Assembly (NCBI RefSeq): GCF_026735165.1
Contig: NZ_JAPQES010000004.1
Location: forward strand, 394,410-458,409
Length of the DNA: 64,000 bases
From: Clostridium ganghwense
Lineage (GTDB): Bacteria; Bacillota; Clostridia; Clostridiales; Clostridiaceae
Reading direction: 5' to 3'
A program made the translations under genes and the position numbers. Of this stretch, positions 20,882-30,987 are shown piece after piece (position 1 is the first letter of the stretch; every line of letters starts with the position of its first letter). Under the pieces are notes generated by a model. The model was not told the origin of the DNA. It saw nothing but the letters and a program-made list of their open reading frames with translations, and did not search any database.

Positions 20882-22690
20882 CTACACCCTTTTAGCATAT
20901 ATAAACCATTCGATCATCATAAAAACAAGAGCAAATAATATTAAAATCCACTGTATGCTTATTCCCATAGATTTAACACTACTATTATTCATCACAGAAT
21001 TTCGAGTACCTTCAACCTTTACGTTTATATTTGATTCACTTTCTGATGGGAAATTAACTGCAAACATATTTTTGCTTTCTCCACTATCATTTTTTTGTGT
21101 TAAAGTATATATTCCAGACTTTATAGTGTTCTCAAAAGGCCTAATTGGATACTTATTCTCAATTTCTTCTTTTTTATTATCTGGAGTCTTAATATATATT
21201 TTTTTTGAATTAGGGCTTGGATTAATATTTACCTCTTCACCACAAAAATATCTATTGTTTTGAATTGAATTATCTCCTAAAAAATAACTAGAAATCTGAT
21301 TTATGAATATAGGAAATTCAGCATTTAAAGGGAAATCACTATTATGTAAATCAAAACCTATGACTCCTATCTTTCTACCACTGTGCTCTCCAACAAAAGC
21401 TATTGACTTTGAATTTACATTTAGTAAAGTTTCTCCCCAATATGGAATACTTATATCCCGAACTTTAGAAACTGCAAATTTAGCATCTCTTATATATTTA
21501 GTAATTGGATGGTCTGCTACTTGAACTTTTCCACCTTGTACTTCACCTTTTATCTTTACTGCTTCATTATCTTTTAAAGGATTTATAAATAATATACTTC
21601 CTTTCTCCGGCATCTTGTCAGGAGCTTTTCCATCAAAAACATATAAATCATATCCTTCTTCTATATCCTGAACCTCTTTTGCCTTATATAACTCAATGCT
21701 GTTTATAGGAAGTAATGCCTTTTCAATAAATATATTTCTATCTGAAACTAAAAGAACTTTTTTTAGTTTAGGCTGTTTAACAATACTATAAATAATATTA
21801 TCCTCTACCAAAGCGTCCTTCTCAGTAATTTCAGCATATACAGACTTGTAATTTGAATCATAATTATCAAAAACTATAGTTACCGTTTCCTTAGGTTTAA
21901 GTTTTATACTTCTTACATCAATGAGCTTACTATCCTCATCTCCAAACAAAGATACTTCTCTCTGAAGTTCTTTATCACTTCTATTTGTAATTCTAACTAA
22001 GCTCTTAATTTTGTTATCTGCTAAACTATTTGAAATATAATCAAGACTTACATTTTCCCCTCTTGAAGCTAAGCTTATATTCTCTCCATTAATATTTTTC
22101 AACTCTACATTGCTGTCACTATAAAAAACTGCTTGGTAATCTTCATACTGCTTAGCTATAGATTTTACAAGTGATATTGAATCATTTATATTTCCTCTTG
22201 AATTAGAAGATTCTATAGCTTTTATTTTATTTATTACTTCATCTTTATTACTACTTCCACTTATCTCAACCTTTTGATTTTTTCCTGATGAAATAACACT
22301 TATTTTACTTCCTGAAGCTGTTCCTTTAACCAAAACTTCAGCTCTGTTTTTTGCCTCTTCAAGCCTTGTTGTCTTTTGATATACAGCATTCATACTTCCA
22401 CTATTATCTATGACAATAATTAAATTATTGTAATTTTTTCCCCATAAATTTAGAAAAGGATTTGCAGCAGCAAAAATTATTAAAAGTATTAATAAAATCT
22501 GCATGAATAAAAGTAAATTTTTCTTAAGCTTTTGCCAAGGCGTATTTACCTCAATATCTTTAAGCGCGTTGTTCCATAAATAAATACTAGATATTTTTTT
22601 CTCCTCAAACTTCTGTTTTAAAATATACATTAGAATTACAGGAGGTATAAACAATAAAAACCATAAAAACTTTGGCGAAAATAAAGTCAT
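20882..22690 (-). CDS. BatA-like membrane protein with vWA domain
   Basis: A 602-residue protein starting with the BatA N-terminal pattern (LFSPKFLWFLLFIPPVILMYILK), a second membrane segment near residues 60-78 (LLLFMQILLILLIIFAAANPFL), a vWA domain with MIDAS DNSGSM near residue 95, an extracytoplasmic region and a C-terminal membrane helix (residues 577-597). BatA-type proteins work with MoxR ATPases and DUF58 proteins, both of which are the neighbouring genes here. It is 11 bases downstream of the DUF58 gene. Confidence 0.88.
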   Translation of the reverse strand: MTLFSPKFLWFLLFIPPVILMYILKQKFEEKKISSIYLWNNALKDIEVNTPWQKLKKNLLLFMQILLILLIIFAAANPFLNLWGKNYNNLIIVIDNSGSMNAVYQKTTRLEEAKNRAEVLVKGTASGSKISVISSGKNQKVEISGSSNKDEVINKIKAIESSNSRGNINDSISLVKSIAKQYEDYQAVFYSDSNVELKNINGENISLASRGENVSLDYISNSLADNKIKSLVRITNRSDKELQREVSLFGDEDSKLIDVRSIKLKPKETVTIVFDNYDSNYKSVYAEITEKDALVEDNIIYSIVKQPKLKKVLLVSDRNIFIEKALLPINSIELYKAKEVQDIEEGYDLYVFDGKAPDKMPEKGSILFINPLKDNEAVKIKGEVQGGKVQVADHPITKYIRDAKFAVSKVRDISIPYWGETLLNVNSKSIAFVGEHSGRKIGVIGFDLHNSDFPLNAEFPIFINQISSYFLGDNSIQNNRYFCGEEVNINPSPNSKKIYIKTPDNKKEEIENKYPIRPFENTIKSGIYTLTQKNDSGESKNMFAVNFPSESESNINVKVEGTRNSVMNNSSVKSMGISIQWILILFALVFMMIEWFIYAKRV

Positions 22691-22700
22691 CTTCTCCCTC

Positions 22701-23576
22701 CTATCTTATAATTCCTGTATTAATAAATTTCTCAAAGACTACTTTTTCAATAGAATCACTAGACTCTATAAGCATATAATGTGCTCCAACTTTCCTTGTA
22801 AGTTCCTTTATATTATTTGTGAATTCATTTAAACTAGCTTCATATCTCTTTAATAATTGAGAAGTTACAGCAATATTTCTAGCTTCTCCTGTTTCACTAT
22901 CTATTAAGCGTATCTGGCCCTCCAGCTCTGGTTTTAACTCTTCTTTACATAATAAGTGAATTAAGATAACCTCTTGCTTTTTATAAACTAAATATTTTAT
23001 TACTTCTTCCAAGTTTCCTTCAGTAAAAAAATCAGAAATAATAACAGAAACACCTCTACCATTCAATGCTTTCTTTTTTATACATCTGTTTATATCAGTA
23101 CTACCGCTAAACTCTATATTTTGTAAATGCTCAATACAGGAACTAAACATATTTTTTCCCATCATACTTTTTGATATTTTTATATTTTCTTCACTTATAT
23201 CATTAATACATACTCTATCTAAATTATTAAGAGCAAGAAAACTTAAAACTGCACTTAGCTTTAATGCCATTTCACTTTTTTTATGCTCTCCAAAATCCAT
23301 AGACTTACTGCTGTCTATAAAAATATTTATAAGTGCTTCTCTTTCTTCCATAAAAAGCTTTATAAACAGCTTGCCAAACCTACCATAGGCATTCCAATCT
23401 ATTCTTCTAAAGTCATCTCCTCTTGCATATTCCCTATAATCAGAAAATTCCACTGAACTACCCTTAGCTTTGGATTTACGTCCACCTGCAGCTCCCTCAT
23501 TCATAAGCATTCTAACATTTAAGGATATATTCTCTAATTTTTTATAAAATTCCGTATCAAATATATTACCCTTCAT
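22701..23576 (-). CDS. DUF58 domain protein
   Basis: A 291-residue protein with the DUF58 signature (VEFSDYREYARGDDFRRIDW, then RFGKLFIKLFMEERE) in the first 85 residues, followed by a vWA-like part that starts IFIDSSKSM. There is no membrane segment. DUF58 proteins almost always sit next to a MoxR ATPase and are thought to act with it on membrane or exported targets. Here it lies 23 bases after the MoxR gene and 11 bases before the BatA-like gene. Confidence 0.93.
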   Translation of the reverse strand: MKGNIFDTEFYKKLENISLNVRMLMNEGAAGGRKSKAKGSSVEFSDYREYARGDDFRRIDWNAYGRFGKLFIKLFMEEREALINIFIDSSKSMDFGEHKKSEMALKLSAVLSFLALNNLDRVCINDISEENIKISKSMMGKNMFSSCIEHLQNIEFSGSTDINRCIKKKALNGRGVSVIISDFFTEGNLEEVIKYLVYKKQEVILIHLLCKEELKPELEGQIRLIDSETGEARNIAVTSQLLKRYEASLNEFTNNIKELTRKVGAHYMLIESSDSIEKVVFEKFINTGIIR

Positions 23577-23599
23577 ACTTTATATCCTTCCCTTAGGCT

Positions 23600-24586
23600 T
23601 TAGTTATTTCTAACTGATTCCAATAAATTACTTACAATTTCATCAGCAGTAACTTTATCTGCCATAGCATCAAAGTTTAAGAAAAACCTATGTCTTAATG
23701 CTGGATAAGCTACATACTTAATATCCTCAAAAGATACATTATATCTACCTTCCATCAAAGCACGAACCTTTGCGGTAGCTATTATTGCCTGCGCTGCTCT
23801 TGGGCTTGCTCCTACTCTTATATATTTTTTAGATATTTCTGGTAAATCATCATTTTCTGGATGAGTTGCAAGAACTACCTTAAGGGCATATTCTTGTACT
23901 GGTTTTGAAATTGGAACTTCTCTTATGATTTTTCTAATACTTAGAATTTTTTCTCCATCTATTATCTTATCTATATCTACTGCTTCATTACTTACTGTTA
24001 AATCGATTATTTTTTTAAGTTCTTCTAAATTAGGAAATTTAACATGAAGCTTAAAAAGGAATCTATCTAACTGAGCTTCTGGTAATGGATATGTCCCTTC
24101 CATCTCAAGTGGATTTTGAGTTGCAAGTACCATAAAAGGCTGTGGTAAATTGTACGTTTCTCTTCCAACTGTAACAGTCTGTTCCTGCATAGCTTCAAGC
24201 AAAGCAGATTGCGTTTTAGGAGTTGCTCTATTTATCTCATCTGCCAAAACTAAATTTGCAAAAACAGGACCCTTTTGATATTCAAATTTACTTCTTCCTT
24301 CATCATCCTTAACTATAATATTTGTCCCTGTAACATCTGCTGGCATTAAATCTGGAGTAAACTGAATTCTTGCAAATGATAAATCTAAAACTCTAGCTAA
24401 AGTCTTTACTAATTGAGTTTTCCCAAGTCCCGGTACCCCCTCTAGTAGAATGTTTCCCCCTGAAAATATTCCAATTAAAACTTGTCTTATTATATCCTTC
24501 TGTCCTATAATTCCCTTTCCAATTTCTTCTTCTATCTTCTTAACCATCTCGGAAATTTCTAATATATCCTTCTCATTAATTTCCAT
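23600..24586 (-). CDS. MoxR family AAA+ ATPase
   Basis: A 328-residue AAA+ protein. GIIGQKDIIRQVLIGIFSGGN leads to Walker A GVPGLGKT (50-57), then the MoxR-typical FTPDLMPADVTGT, Walker B LVLADEINR and sensor 1 ATQNPLEMEGTYPLPEAQLDRF. MoxR ATPases are chaperone-like and help activate or assemble metal-dependent or membrane complexes together with vWA proteins. Located between the coiled-coil membrane protein (15 bases) and DUF58. Confidence 0.96.
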   Translation of the reverse strand: MEINEKDILEISEMVKKIEEEIGKGIIGQKDIIRQVLIGIFSGGNILLEGVPGLGKTQLVKTLARVLDLSFARIQFTPDLMPADVTGTNIIVKDDEGRSKFEYQKGPVFANLVLADEINRATPKTQSALLEAMQEQTVTVGRETYNLPQPFMVLATQNPLEMEGTYPLPEAQLDRFLFKLHVKFPNLEELKKIIDLTVSNEAVDIDKIIDGEKILSIRKIIREVPISKPVQEYALKVVLATHPENDDLPEISKKYIRVGASPRAAQAIIATAKVRALMEGRYNVSFEDIKYVAYPALRHRFFLNFDAMADKVTADEIVSNLLESVRNN

Positions 24587-24601
24587 ACTTCATCCTCCAC
24601 T

Positions 24602-26143
24602 CTATTCTTCTAGTGATGAAAAATAATCTTTTACCACTTCCTTCATTCCTTCTGGAACTGAAGAATTATTTATATTATCATAAGCTTTACTTTTATATTC
24701 TCCTATGACTTGATTATACGGAATATTATTTCCTTTAACAGACACACCTCTTTCTGTTAACGTTGAATCTGAAGAACCAGAGCTTCCTTTTTTTCCTCCA
24801 AGTACTGAAGTTTTACCTTCTCCACCTATAGTTTTAGGAGTAAAAATTTTCTCATAATCCTTAACATCATTTCCCTTATTTCCATCTTTTTTTCTTATTC
24901 CTGAACTTAAATTATTGGTATTTGGGGAATTTGTACTTTCAGAACCTTCGCTGCTTCCGTTGCCTGTTCCAGTTCCATTACCATTACTATTCCCATTTCC
25001 ATTCCCATCTTTATTTTCACCTTGTTGTCCACTGCCTTCAGTACCATTTACTGAATTTTTTAATGCTTGCTGTACCTGTGACATAGCATTTCTAAACTCT
25101 GCATCGTTCATAAGTTTAGCTAGAGTATCCCCCATTTCTTTAATACATTGAGAGCACATATTAGAATTACCTTTTACAAGTTGCTCTGATAAATTCTTAA
25201 TAGCCTCTGCAAGCTCAGGATTATTTTTAAGTTCTCTAGCCATTTTAAGAAGGTCCTTAGATAGCTGTTTGATTTGTTCTTGCGAAGCATTTTTAAGTGC
25301 TTTAGCCTGCATTTCCATAGACTTTAATAGTTTATCTGTATCTCCATTCTTTACAAGCTGTCCTAGTTCTTTTGTGATTTTATTTTTCATTAAAGTTTCT
25401 GCAACTTTTTCTAATTCTTCATTTGTATATTCTTTTTTAACTATTTCTAGCTTTCTATCTGATTTTTGTACTGCCTTCTTTATATCTTTCTTACTGTTTG
25501 CTGCTTTTATTTCATCCTGCAGTTTATTAAGATTATCTTTTATTTTCATCTTCTGCCATTCTGAAAGCTTTTTATTATCTTCAACCTTCTTTTCAACTTT
25601 TTTTATCTCATTTATAGCAGTTTTTTTCATTTCCTTAGTTTTATGAATTTCTGCTGCCTTATTTTCTAAAGGTTTTGGTAAAAATGTAGTCAATCCAAAA
25701 CATAACAAAGTCACAAACATGGTAATGATATATTTATTACTAGGTTTTATAGACAAACTCTTTTTATAATCTAACTTTTTTAAATGATTTAAAGCATCTT
25801 TCTTTTGTAACTGTGCAAATGTGGAATCATCTTCTTTAAGTTCAACTGCTGTAACAACTCTCTCTTTAAGTCCTAAAGAATCTGCTTTAAGAGCTGAATA
25901 TATTTCCTTAGGAGCTTTAAATAGAGAGTATACTATAAAAATTAAAATAGATACAAAAATAACTATCCACGCTTTGTAGTAAACAGCATAAATTGGGATT
26001 ATTTTAGATAATAAAACTAACAATATACCTAAAATACAGCCTAAGCCACTCCCTACAATTGTCAAATTCAATATGTTTTTTAGGTGAATCCTCATTTTTA
26101 TTTTCTTTAAAATATCGGTAATTTCCTTATCTATTACACTCAC
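24602..26143 (-). CDS. Membrane protein with long coiled coil and Gly/Ser/Asn-rich linker
   Basis: A 513-residue protein not assigned to a family. It starts at GTG seven bases after GGAGG. Two N-terminal membrane segments (about 24-46 and 56-75) and a third near 140-156 are followed by a highly charged Lys/Glu helical region (about 165-330), a Cys pair in MCSQCIKEM, and a low-complexity Gly/Asn/Ser stretch near 370-410. The layout suggests a cytoplasmic or external helical domain tethered to the membrane. It lies between the ABC permease and MoxR, tightly packed, so it belongs to the same system. Confidence 0.8.
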   Translation of the reverse strand: MSVIDKEITDILKKIKMRIHLKNILNLTIVGSGLGCILGILLVLLSKIIPIYAVYYKAWIVIFVSILIFIVYSLFKAPKEIYSALKADSLGLKERVVTAVELKEDDSTFAQLQKKDALNHLKKLDYKKSLSIKPSNKYIITMFVTLLCFGLTTFLPKPLENKAAEIHKTKEMKKTAINEIKKVEKKVEDNKKLSEWQKMKIKDNLNKLQDEIKAANSKKDIKKAVQKSDRKLEIVKKEYTNEELEKVAETLMKNKITKELGQLVKNGDTDKLLKSMEMQAKALKNASQEQIKQLSKDLLKMARELKNNPELAEAIKNLSEQLVKGNSNMCSQCIKEMGDTLAKLMNDAEFRNAMSQVQQALKNSVNGTEGSGQQGENKDGNGNGNSNGNGTGTGNGSSEGSESTNSPNTNNLSSGIRKKDGNKGNDVKDYEKIFTPKTIGGEGKTSVLGGKKGSSGSSDSTLTERGVSVKGNNIPYNQVIGEYKSKAYDNINNSSVPEGMKEVVKDYFSSLEE

Positions 26144-26167
26144 AAATTCACCTCCGAAATTAATATA

Positions 26168-27058
26168 TTATTTCTTCTTTTTAAAAGCTTTTCCTTTATT
26201 ATCTCTTCTCTTTATTGGATTTAATCTTATAGAAGATAAAGTAAGTAATACTATTGACGTAACAAAATTTATAATAAGATTCACATGCCAAAATTTTATA
26301 TGTTTAAAAACCGAAAGCTTACCTAAATTTATTCCAGGAAGTAAATATCCATTATGAATTCCAAATTGTCCTGCCATCATTTCTATAAAAGCTACTGCTG
26401 GATTTATATATAATAGTGGGAAAGTTGGCTTTTGTACTGGATTACCTGGCAAGCGATATATATAAAATTCATAATAAAATACAGTAACAATAAGTGTTCC
26501 TACTACTAAAAAGAACAAAACTGCATAAGTTAAAACTGTTGAAGCTGTAGTTCTCTTTAAATGTGTAGAAAAGAAAATTCCAATACTCCCTATCATTATT
26601 GTAAGAACGACATAAAATAAAAGTAACTGTAAAAGCTCCCCTATAGATATTCCTCCAAATAAAAATATAATTGAAAATATAGGAAGTGAAGCTACTATTA
26701 ATAGTAACACTTGACTTATTGATGTGAACAATTTCCCTATTATAATAGAACTTGGAGATAATTTAGTACAAAGTAATAAATCTAAGGTTTGTCTTTCTCT
26801 TTCCCCTGAAATACATCCTGATGTTAAAGATGGAACTATAAAAGATATAATAGTAATTTGTATCCCAGCTAAAAACATATAAGCAATCATAAAATGTTCT
26901 TTAGTAATACCAGAAGAATATGGATCTAATAAGGTATTCATTAAAATAAATAAAGCTACAAATGAAAGAATACCAACATAAATAGCAATCATACCTGCTG
27001 CTTTCCAATTTCTCATTCTAACTTTTGCTTCTTTAAGAAGCACTGGATTTATCTTCAT
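26168..27058 (-). CDS. ABC-2 type transporter permease
   Basis: A 296-residue membrane protein with about six hydrophobic segments. The motif CISGERERQTLDLLLCTKLSPSSIIIGK is typical of ABC-2 exporters (the loop contacts the ATPase). It overlaps the ATPase gene by four bases, indicating translational coupling. Substrate unknown. A Lys/Arg-rich tail ends the protein. Confidence 0.92.
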   Translation of the reverse strand: MKINPVLLKEAKVRMRNWKAAGMIAIYVGILSFVALFILMNTLLDPYSSGITKEHFMIAYMFLAGIQITIISFIVPSLTSGCISGERERQTLDLLLCTKLSPSSIIIGKLFTSISQVLLLIVASLPIFSIIFLFGGISIGELLQLLLFYVVLTIMIGSIGIFFSTHLKRTTASTVLTYAVLFFLVVGTLIVTVFYYEFYIYRLPGNPVQKPTFPLLYINPAVAFIEMMAGQFGIHNGYLLPGINLGKLSVFKHIKFWHVNLIINFVTSIVLLTLSSIRLNPIKRRDNKGKAFKKKK

Positions 27059-27984
27059 ACTTCTTCCCCCTTATTAGTAACCTTCATAAATATATCTTCA
27101 AGATTTCCATCTATCTGTGAGTATGTAATAACAGGAATCTCATTTTTAACAAGGGTTATAAGAACTTTACTCATTTCTTCTTCATTTCCCTCAAAAGCTA
27201 CTTCTAATGTGTTTTCATTTTTATTAATTGTACCTATATTGGGTGATTCTTCTAATATAGTTATAGTTTTTTCTACTCTATCCTTAACCTTTATTCTCAA
27301 TGTTTTATTTTTGTAAATTCTATCCATAACTTCATCTACTGTCCCACTAATTACTTTTCTTCCTCTATCTAAAATAGCAATACTTGTGCATATCTCTGAA
27401 AGCTCTGATAATATATGCGAGCTAATTAATACTGTTTTCCCCATATCCTTAAGAGTTTTCAAAATTTCTTTCATTTCATATCTAGCTCTTGGATCCATCC
27501 CTGAAGCTGGCTCATCTAAAATTAAAAATCTAGGATTATGAACAAGACTTCTAGCTAAACATAATCTTTGTTTCATCCCTCTTGATAAGCCATCTACATA
27601 CGCATCCCTTTTATCACTTAAATTAACCAATTCTAAAAGATCTGAGCATACTTTTTTTCTATCTTCACCATATATATCATAAATTGAAGCATAAAAATCT
27701 AAATACTCGCTTACCTTTAGATCATCGTATACTCCAAAGAAATCTGGCATATATCCTATAAGTTCCTTTGCCTTTCTACTGTCTTTAAAAACATCTATTC
27801 CATCTATTCTAACTTCTCCAGAGGTAGCACTTAAAAGTCCTGAAACGATTTTCATGGTTGTTGTTTTTCCAGCTCCATTAGGCCCTACAAATCCTAAAAT
27901 TTCTTTTTCAGGTATCTCCAAAGTTAAATCATCAACAGCAGTAAATTTTCCATAACTTTTCTTTAAATTTTTAATTTCTAGCAT
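27055..27984 (-). CDS. ABC transporter ATP-binding protein
   Basis: A 309-residue nucleotide-binding subunit with Walker A GPNGAGKTT (34-42), signature LSRGMKQR, Walker B RFLILDEPASGMDP and an H-loop SSHILSE. The C-terminal extension of about 85 residues is typical of drug or cell-surface export ATPases. Its ATG overlaps the upstream stop codon by one base (TAATG), and its end overlaps the permease by four bases. Confidence 0.95.
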   Translation of the reverse strand: MLEIKNLKKSYGKFTAVDDLTLEIPEKEILGFVGPNGAGKTTTMKIVSGLLSATSGEVRIDGIDVFKDSRKAKELIGYMPDFFGVYDDLKVSEYLDFYASIYDIYGEDRKKVCSDLLELVNLSDKRDAYVDGLSRGMKQRLCLARSLVHNPRFLILDEPASGMDPRARYEMKEILKTLKDMGKTVLISSHILSELSEICTSIAILDRGRKVISGTVDEVMDRIYKNKTLRIKVKDRVEKTITILEESPNIGTINKNENTLEVAFEGNEEEMSKVLITLVKNEIPVITYSQIDGNLEDIFMKVTNKGEEV

Positions 27985-30398
27985 TACTTAACACTCCCCT
28001 TTACAGAAACTTTAGGAATTTCTACAGAAGCATGCTTCTTTACTACAAGTTTAAGCTTAAGTTTATTATTATTATCAACATATTTACTTGTATCTTCTTT
28101 CTTTATGTGTAAATTTTGATATATACCTTCTTCCCACTTTGCAGTTTTGTTATTCCAAATATATTGAATCACTTCTTTATCTTTATTATTATTACTTCTC
28201 GTTTCTAATTTGTATTTTAACTTTATATCTTCTACTTTAACTTTTTTATCAAAATTAAAATTAATCTCATATTCTCCACTAGCATCTATCCATTGAGATG
28301 TGCTATCCAAATCTCTTATTCCATTTAAAACTTCTACCTTAGGTCTTATAACATCAAAAGGAATTTCGATTATATTTCCATTTCTATAGCTTAACTCTAT
28401 AGGAGCTGTAACTAAGCTTTTTTCATATTTATCAATTTTTTTACCATTTACAAGTAAATTCTTTGTTATAGGCACTTTGGTCCATCCAAATATAGTTGGT
28501 TCAATTGTCTTATCTCTATCATTATCTTTAAAATATCCTAACAATAATCGTCTCTTTTGATTATTAAGTTTGATTTGTTCATGCTGACTTCTTGGAAGGT
28601 TATAATCATTATAAATGTTATCCACAAGATCATATATATTGTTATTCCTTACATTATTAGAGTATATTTTTGTAGCTTGATTAATTTTTTTTACTTCTCC
28701 CTTCTTTATCTCACCAATTTTTATACAACCGCTAGAAGTAATTAAATAGCAATCTTCTAAGTCAAATCCTAAATTATTTTTAATTTCTCCATTATATTCT
28801 CCGTTAATATAATTTAGTTTTCCTTCCAAGATTCCTTTTTTAGTTTCATTTACATTAAGCTTAAGTATTTTATTTTCAAAAACTGAATTATTATAAAATT
28901 CAACGGAAGTTTTAGGTTCCCAGATAATTTTAGATTCTATAATTTTCTCCTTTGACTGTGGATAGTTATCATGTATGAGATTAAATATGGGTTCTATGTC
29001 CATTCCATCTGCACTTTCAATCTTCATATCTCCTTTATTAGGCGTAAATATAGAAGAATATGTTTGAATATTTAAGTTTCCACTTTTATTTACCTCAATA
29101 ATATTAATTACATTTGCTATTGAGCCTGTAATTTTCGTAGAAATTCCTGAAACATACATAATCACCACAAAAACCAATGATATAACAGGAACTGTTATCC
29201 ACATATATTCTCTTTTGTCTTTCTTCTTTAAAATTAAATAGTTAACTGGTGCAATTAATATTATGTAAATAATAAATATAATTATAAGCTTGGACTCACT
29301 AGGAACAGGCAGCTCTGGTATTATATTTAAAGCACGTCTAAAATCATGTTTTCTCCCTTCATTACTTTGCATATTATTAAAATTACCGCCTGAATAATAA
29401 TCTGATGGTAACACCTTTTGTATTAAGTTCTTTACAAATTGAGAATTATAATTCCAGCTTGGCATTGGATCTACCCCAAAATCAAAACCAGCTACAACAA
29501 TACTTCCTTTTCCATTTTGTATTTTTTTTACAATCTCTACACCTTTATCTTTAAGAATTGAAGTGCCATTCTGTAACTTTATATCAAGAATATTTAAATC
29601 CATAGAAGTTCTATTCTTATTATTTTGTAATAAAGAGTATAACCCGTCAGTATTTTTCTTTGTAGTTTCTCCAACTTTTCCAGATAAAAATTCATCCTTA
29701 AATATTGAAAAAGTTTTATTATATGCTGAACCGGTTCCTATAATTAAAGTGCCCCCTTTGTTTACCCACTTTTTTAATACATCATATTGCTTATTACTTA
29801 ACTTAGATGTGTCAAAATCGTTTATAACAATTACATCAAACATACGAATTGTATTATAATCCTGTGGAAAAATCTTTTCGTTTAATTTTAATGTTTTATT
29901 CTGCATAGTAACTGAATTTAAAAATGACATTGAACCAATTGAACTAATATAATTCAAATTATCAAATTCATCGCTTAGTATTCCTGTAAAAAAACTCTCA
30001 GAATTATATCCTGTACTTATTGTTTTTTCTTCTTCATAAACAACTTTCTTTCCTTGCACCAACTTTATGTTTAGCTTTGATGTTATCTTCATTATAGGTA
30101 CACTAATGTATACTTGTTTAGTTGAATTTATAGGCAAATTTATTGGCTTGGCAAAAATAGTTACTTTTCCATTACCACTTTCTGTTTCTACCTGTATTTC
30201 TCCATCTATATCCTTTAATTTATTATTTATATCAACATTTATAGGTACATAATATCCAACTTTATAACTGCCATTAAACCCTACTTTAACATTCAAATCT
30301 ACTTTTCCTTCACTAGCATATGAAGTTATGGGAAAAGTAGCTAATATTATAAATAGGGTTAAAAAAATTACTAGAAATCCTTTTAATCTTATTTTCAT
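27984..30398 (-). CDS. Large exported membrane protein, first gene of the MoxR/ABC cluster
   Basis: About 804 residues. The start is taken at ATG 30398, preceded by GAGAGGGA and followed by a clear signal peptide (MKIRLKGFLVIFLTLFIILA, cleavage near SYA-SEG). A further in-frame start lies about 27 codons upstream but lacks an SD. The N-terminal 370 residues look extracytoplasmic and contain an alpha/beta region (NTIRMFDVIVINDFDTSKL, GGTLIIGTG) like the amidotransferase-fold segment of other vWA-cluster proteins. A membrane helix pair lies near 390-435 (LIIIFIIYIILIAPVNYLIL, YMWITVPVISLVFVVIMYV). A long beta-rich C-terminus follows. Function unknown; the context suggests a surface partner of the ABC exporter. 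Confidence 0.83.
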   Translation of the reverse strand: MKIRLKGFLVIFLTLFIILATFPITSYASEGKVDLNVKVGFNGSYKVGYYVPINVDINNKLKDIDGEIQVETESGNGKVTIFAKPINLPINSTKQVYISVPIMKITSKLNIKLVQGKKVVYEEEKTISTGYNSESFFTGILSDEFDNLNYISSIGSMSFLNSVTMQNKTLKLNEKIFPQDYNTIRMFDVIVINDFDTSKLSNKQYDVLKKWVNKGGTLIIGTGSAYNKTFSIFKDEFLSGKVGETTKKNTDGLYSLLQNNKNRTSMDLNILDIKLQNGTSILKDKGVEIVKKIQNGKGSIVVAGFDFGVDPMPSWNYNSQFVKNLIQKVLPSDYYSGGNFNNMQSNEGRKHDFRRALNIIPELPVPSESKLIIIFIIYIILIAPVNYLILKKKDKREYMWITVPVISLVFVVIMYVSGISTKITGSIANVINIIEVNKSGNLNIQTYSSIFTPNKGDMKIESADGMDIEPIFNLIHDNYPQSKEKIIESKIIWEPKTSVEFYNNSVFENKILKLNVNETKKGILEGKLNYINGEYNGEIKNNLGFDLEDCYLITSSGCIKIGEIKKGEVKKINQATKIYSNNVRNNNIYDLVDNIYNDYNLPRSQHEQIKLNNQKRRLLLGYFKDNDRDKTIEPTIFGWTKVPITKNLLVNGKKIDKYEKSLVTAPIELSYRNGNIIEIPFDVIRPKVEVLNGIRDLDSTSQWIDASGEYEINFNFDKKVKVEDIKLKYKLETRSNNNKDKEVIQYIWNNKTAKWEEGIYQNLHIKKEDTSKYVDNNNKLKLKLVVKKHASVEIPKVSVKGSVK

Positions 30399-30506
30399 TA
30401 AAATTCCCTCTCTTATCTGCATATTTTTAATATTATGATAACATTTAGTATTAACAAAATTGTAACAATCACGTAACATAAACCTTAAATCAATCTTAAA
30501 CTTTCT

Positions 30507-30959
30507 TTAGTTTTCATTAAGTAATTGAAATTTTTCTTCAATATATTCTTTATTAGAAGAACTATACCATCTTCTATTTTCATTATCCAAAATTCTGTAA
30601 TGACCGCTTATTCTATTCTGCTGTAATCTAAAATTTTCCGTACTTTTTACATTGTCCCACCATACATATCCTCCCATGGTTTTATTTCTAGGAGTATATA
30701 AATTATCAAGAGCTATAATCTCAACTACTTCTACAGGATTATCTCCAAGAGCCATCTGAAGAATTTCACTTTCTCTAAATATGGCACACAAAGCAACTGC
30801 TGCTGTCCAGCTTAACTTAGTTCTATCTTTTTCTATTTGTACTAGGGTTTTCTTTGATAATCCTAAAACTTCAGCCATTTTTTCTTGAGAAAAATTATAT
30901 TCTGTTCTTATTAATTTTAATTTACTAGATATTATTTCTATTATTTTTTCCTTATCCAC
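30507..30959 (-). CDS. Xre-family transcriptional regulator
   Basis: A cytoplasmic DNA-binding protein of about 150 residues. The helix-turn-helix NFSQEKMAEVLGLSKKTLVQIEKDRTKLSW lies near residues 20-50. The C-terminal half (WWDNVKSTENFRLQQNRISGHYRILDNENRRWYSS) may sense a ligand or partner but is not recognised. The start is taken as GTG at 30959, eight bases after GGAGG (30972-30968); an ATG at 30974 overlaps that SD and has none of its own. A 42-bp inverted repeat made of two palindromes lies 29 bases upstream and is the likely autoregulatory operator. Confidence 0.88.
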   Translation of the reverse strand: MDKEKIIEIISSKLKLIRTEYNFSQEKMAEVLGLSKKTLVQIEKDRTKLSWTAAVALCAIFRESEILQMALGDNPVEVVEIIALDNLYTPRNKTMGGYVWWDNVKSTENFRLQQNRISGHYRILDNENRRWYSSSNKEYIEEKFQLLNEN

Positions 30960-30987
30960 GTTATTTGCCTCCATCTTCTATAGTATA

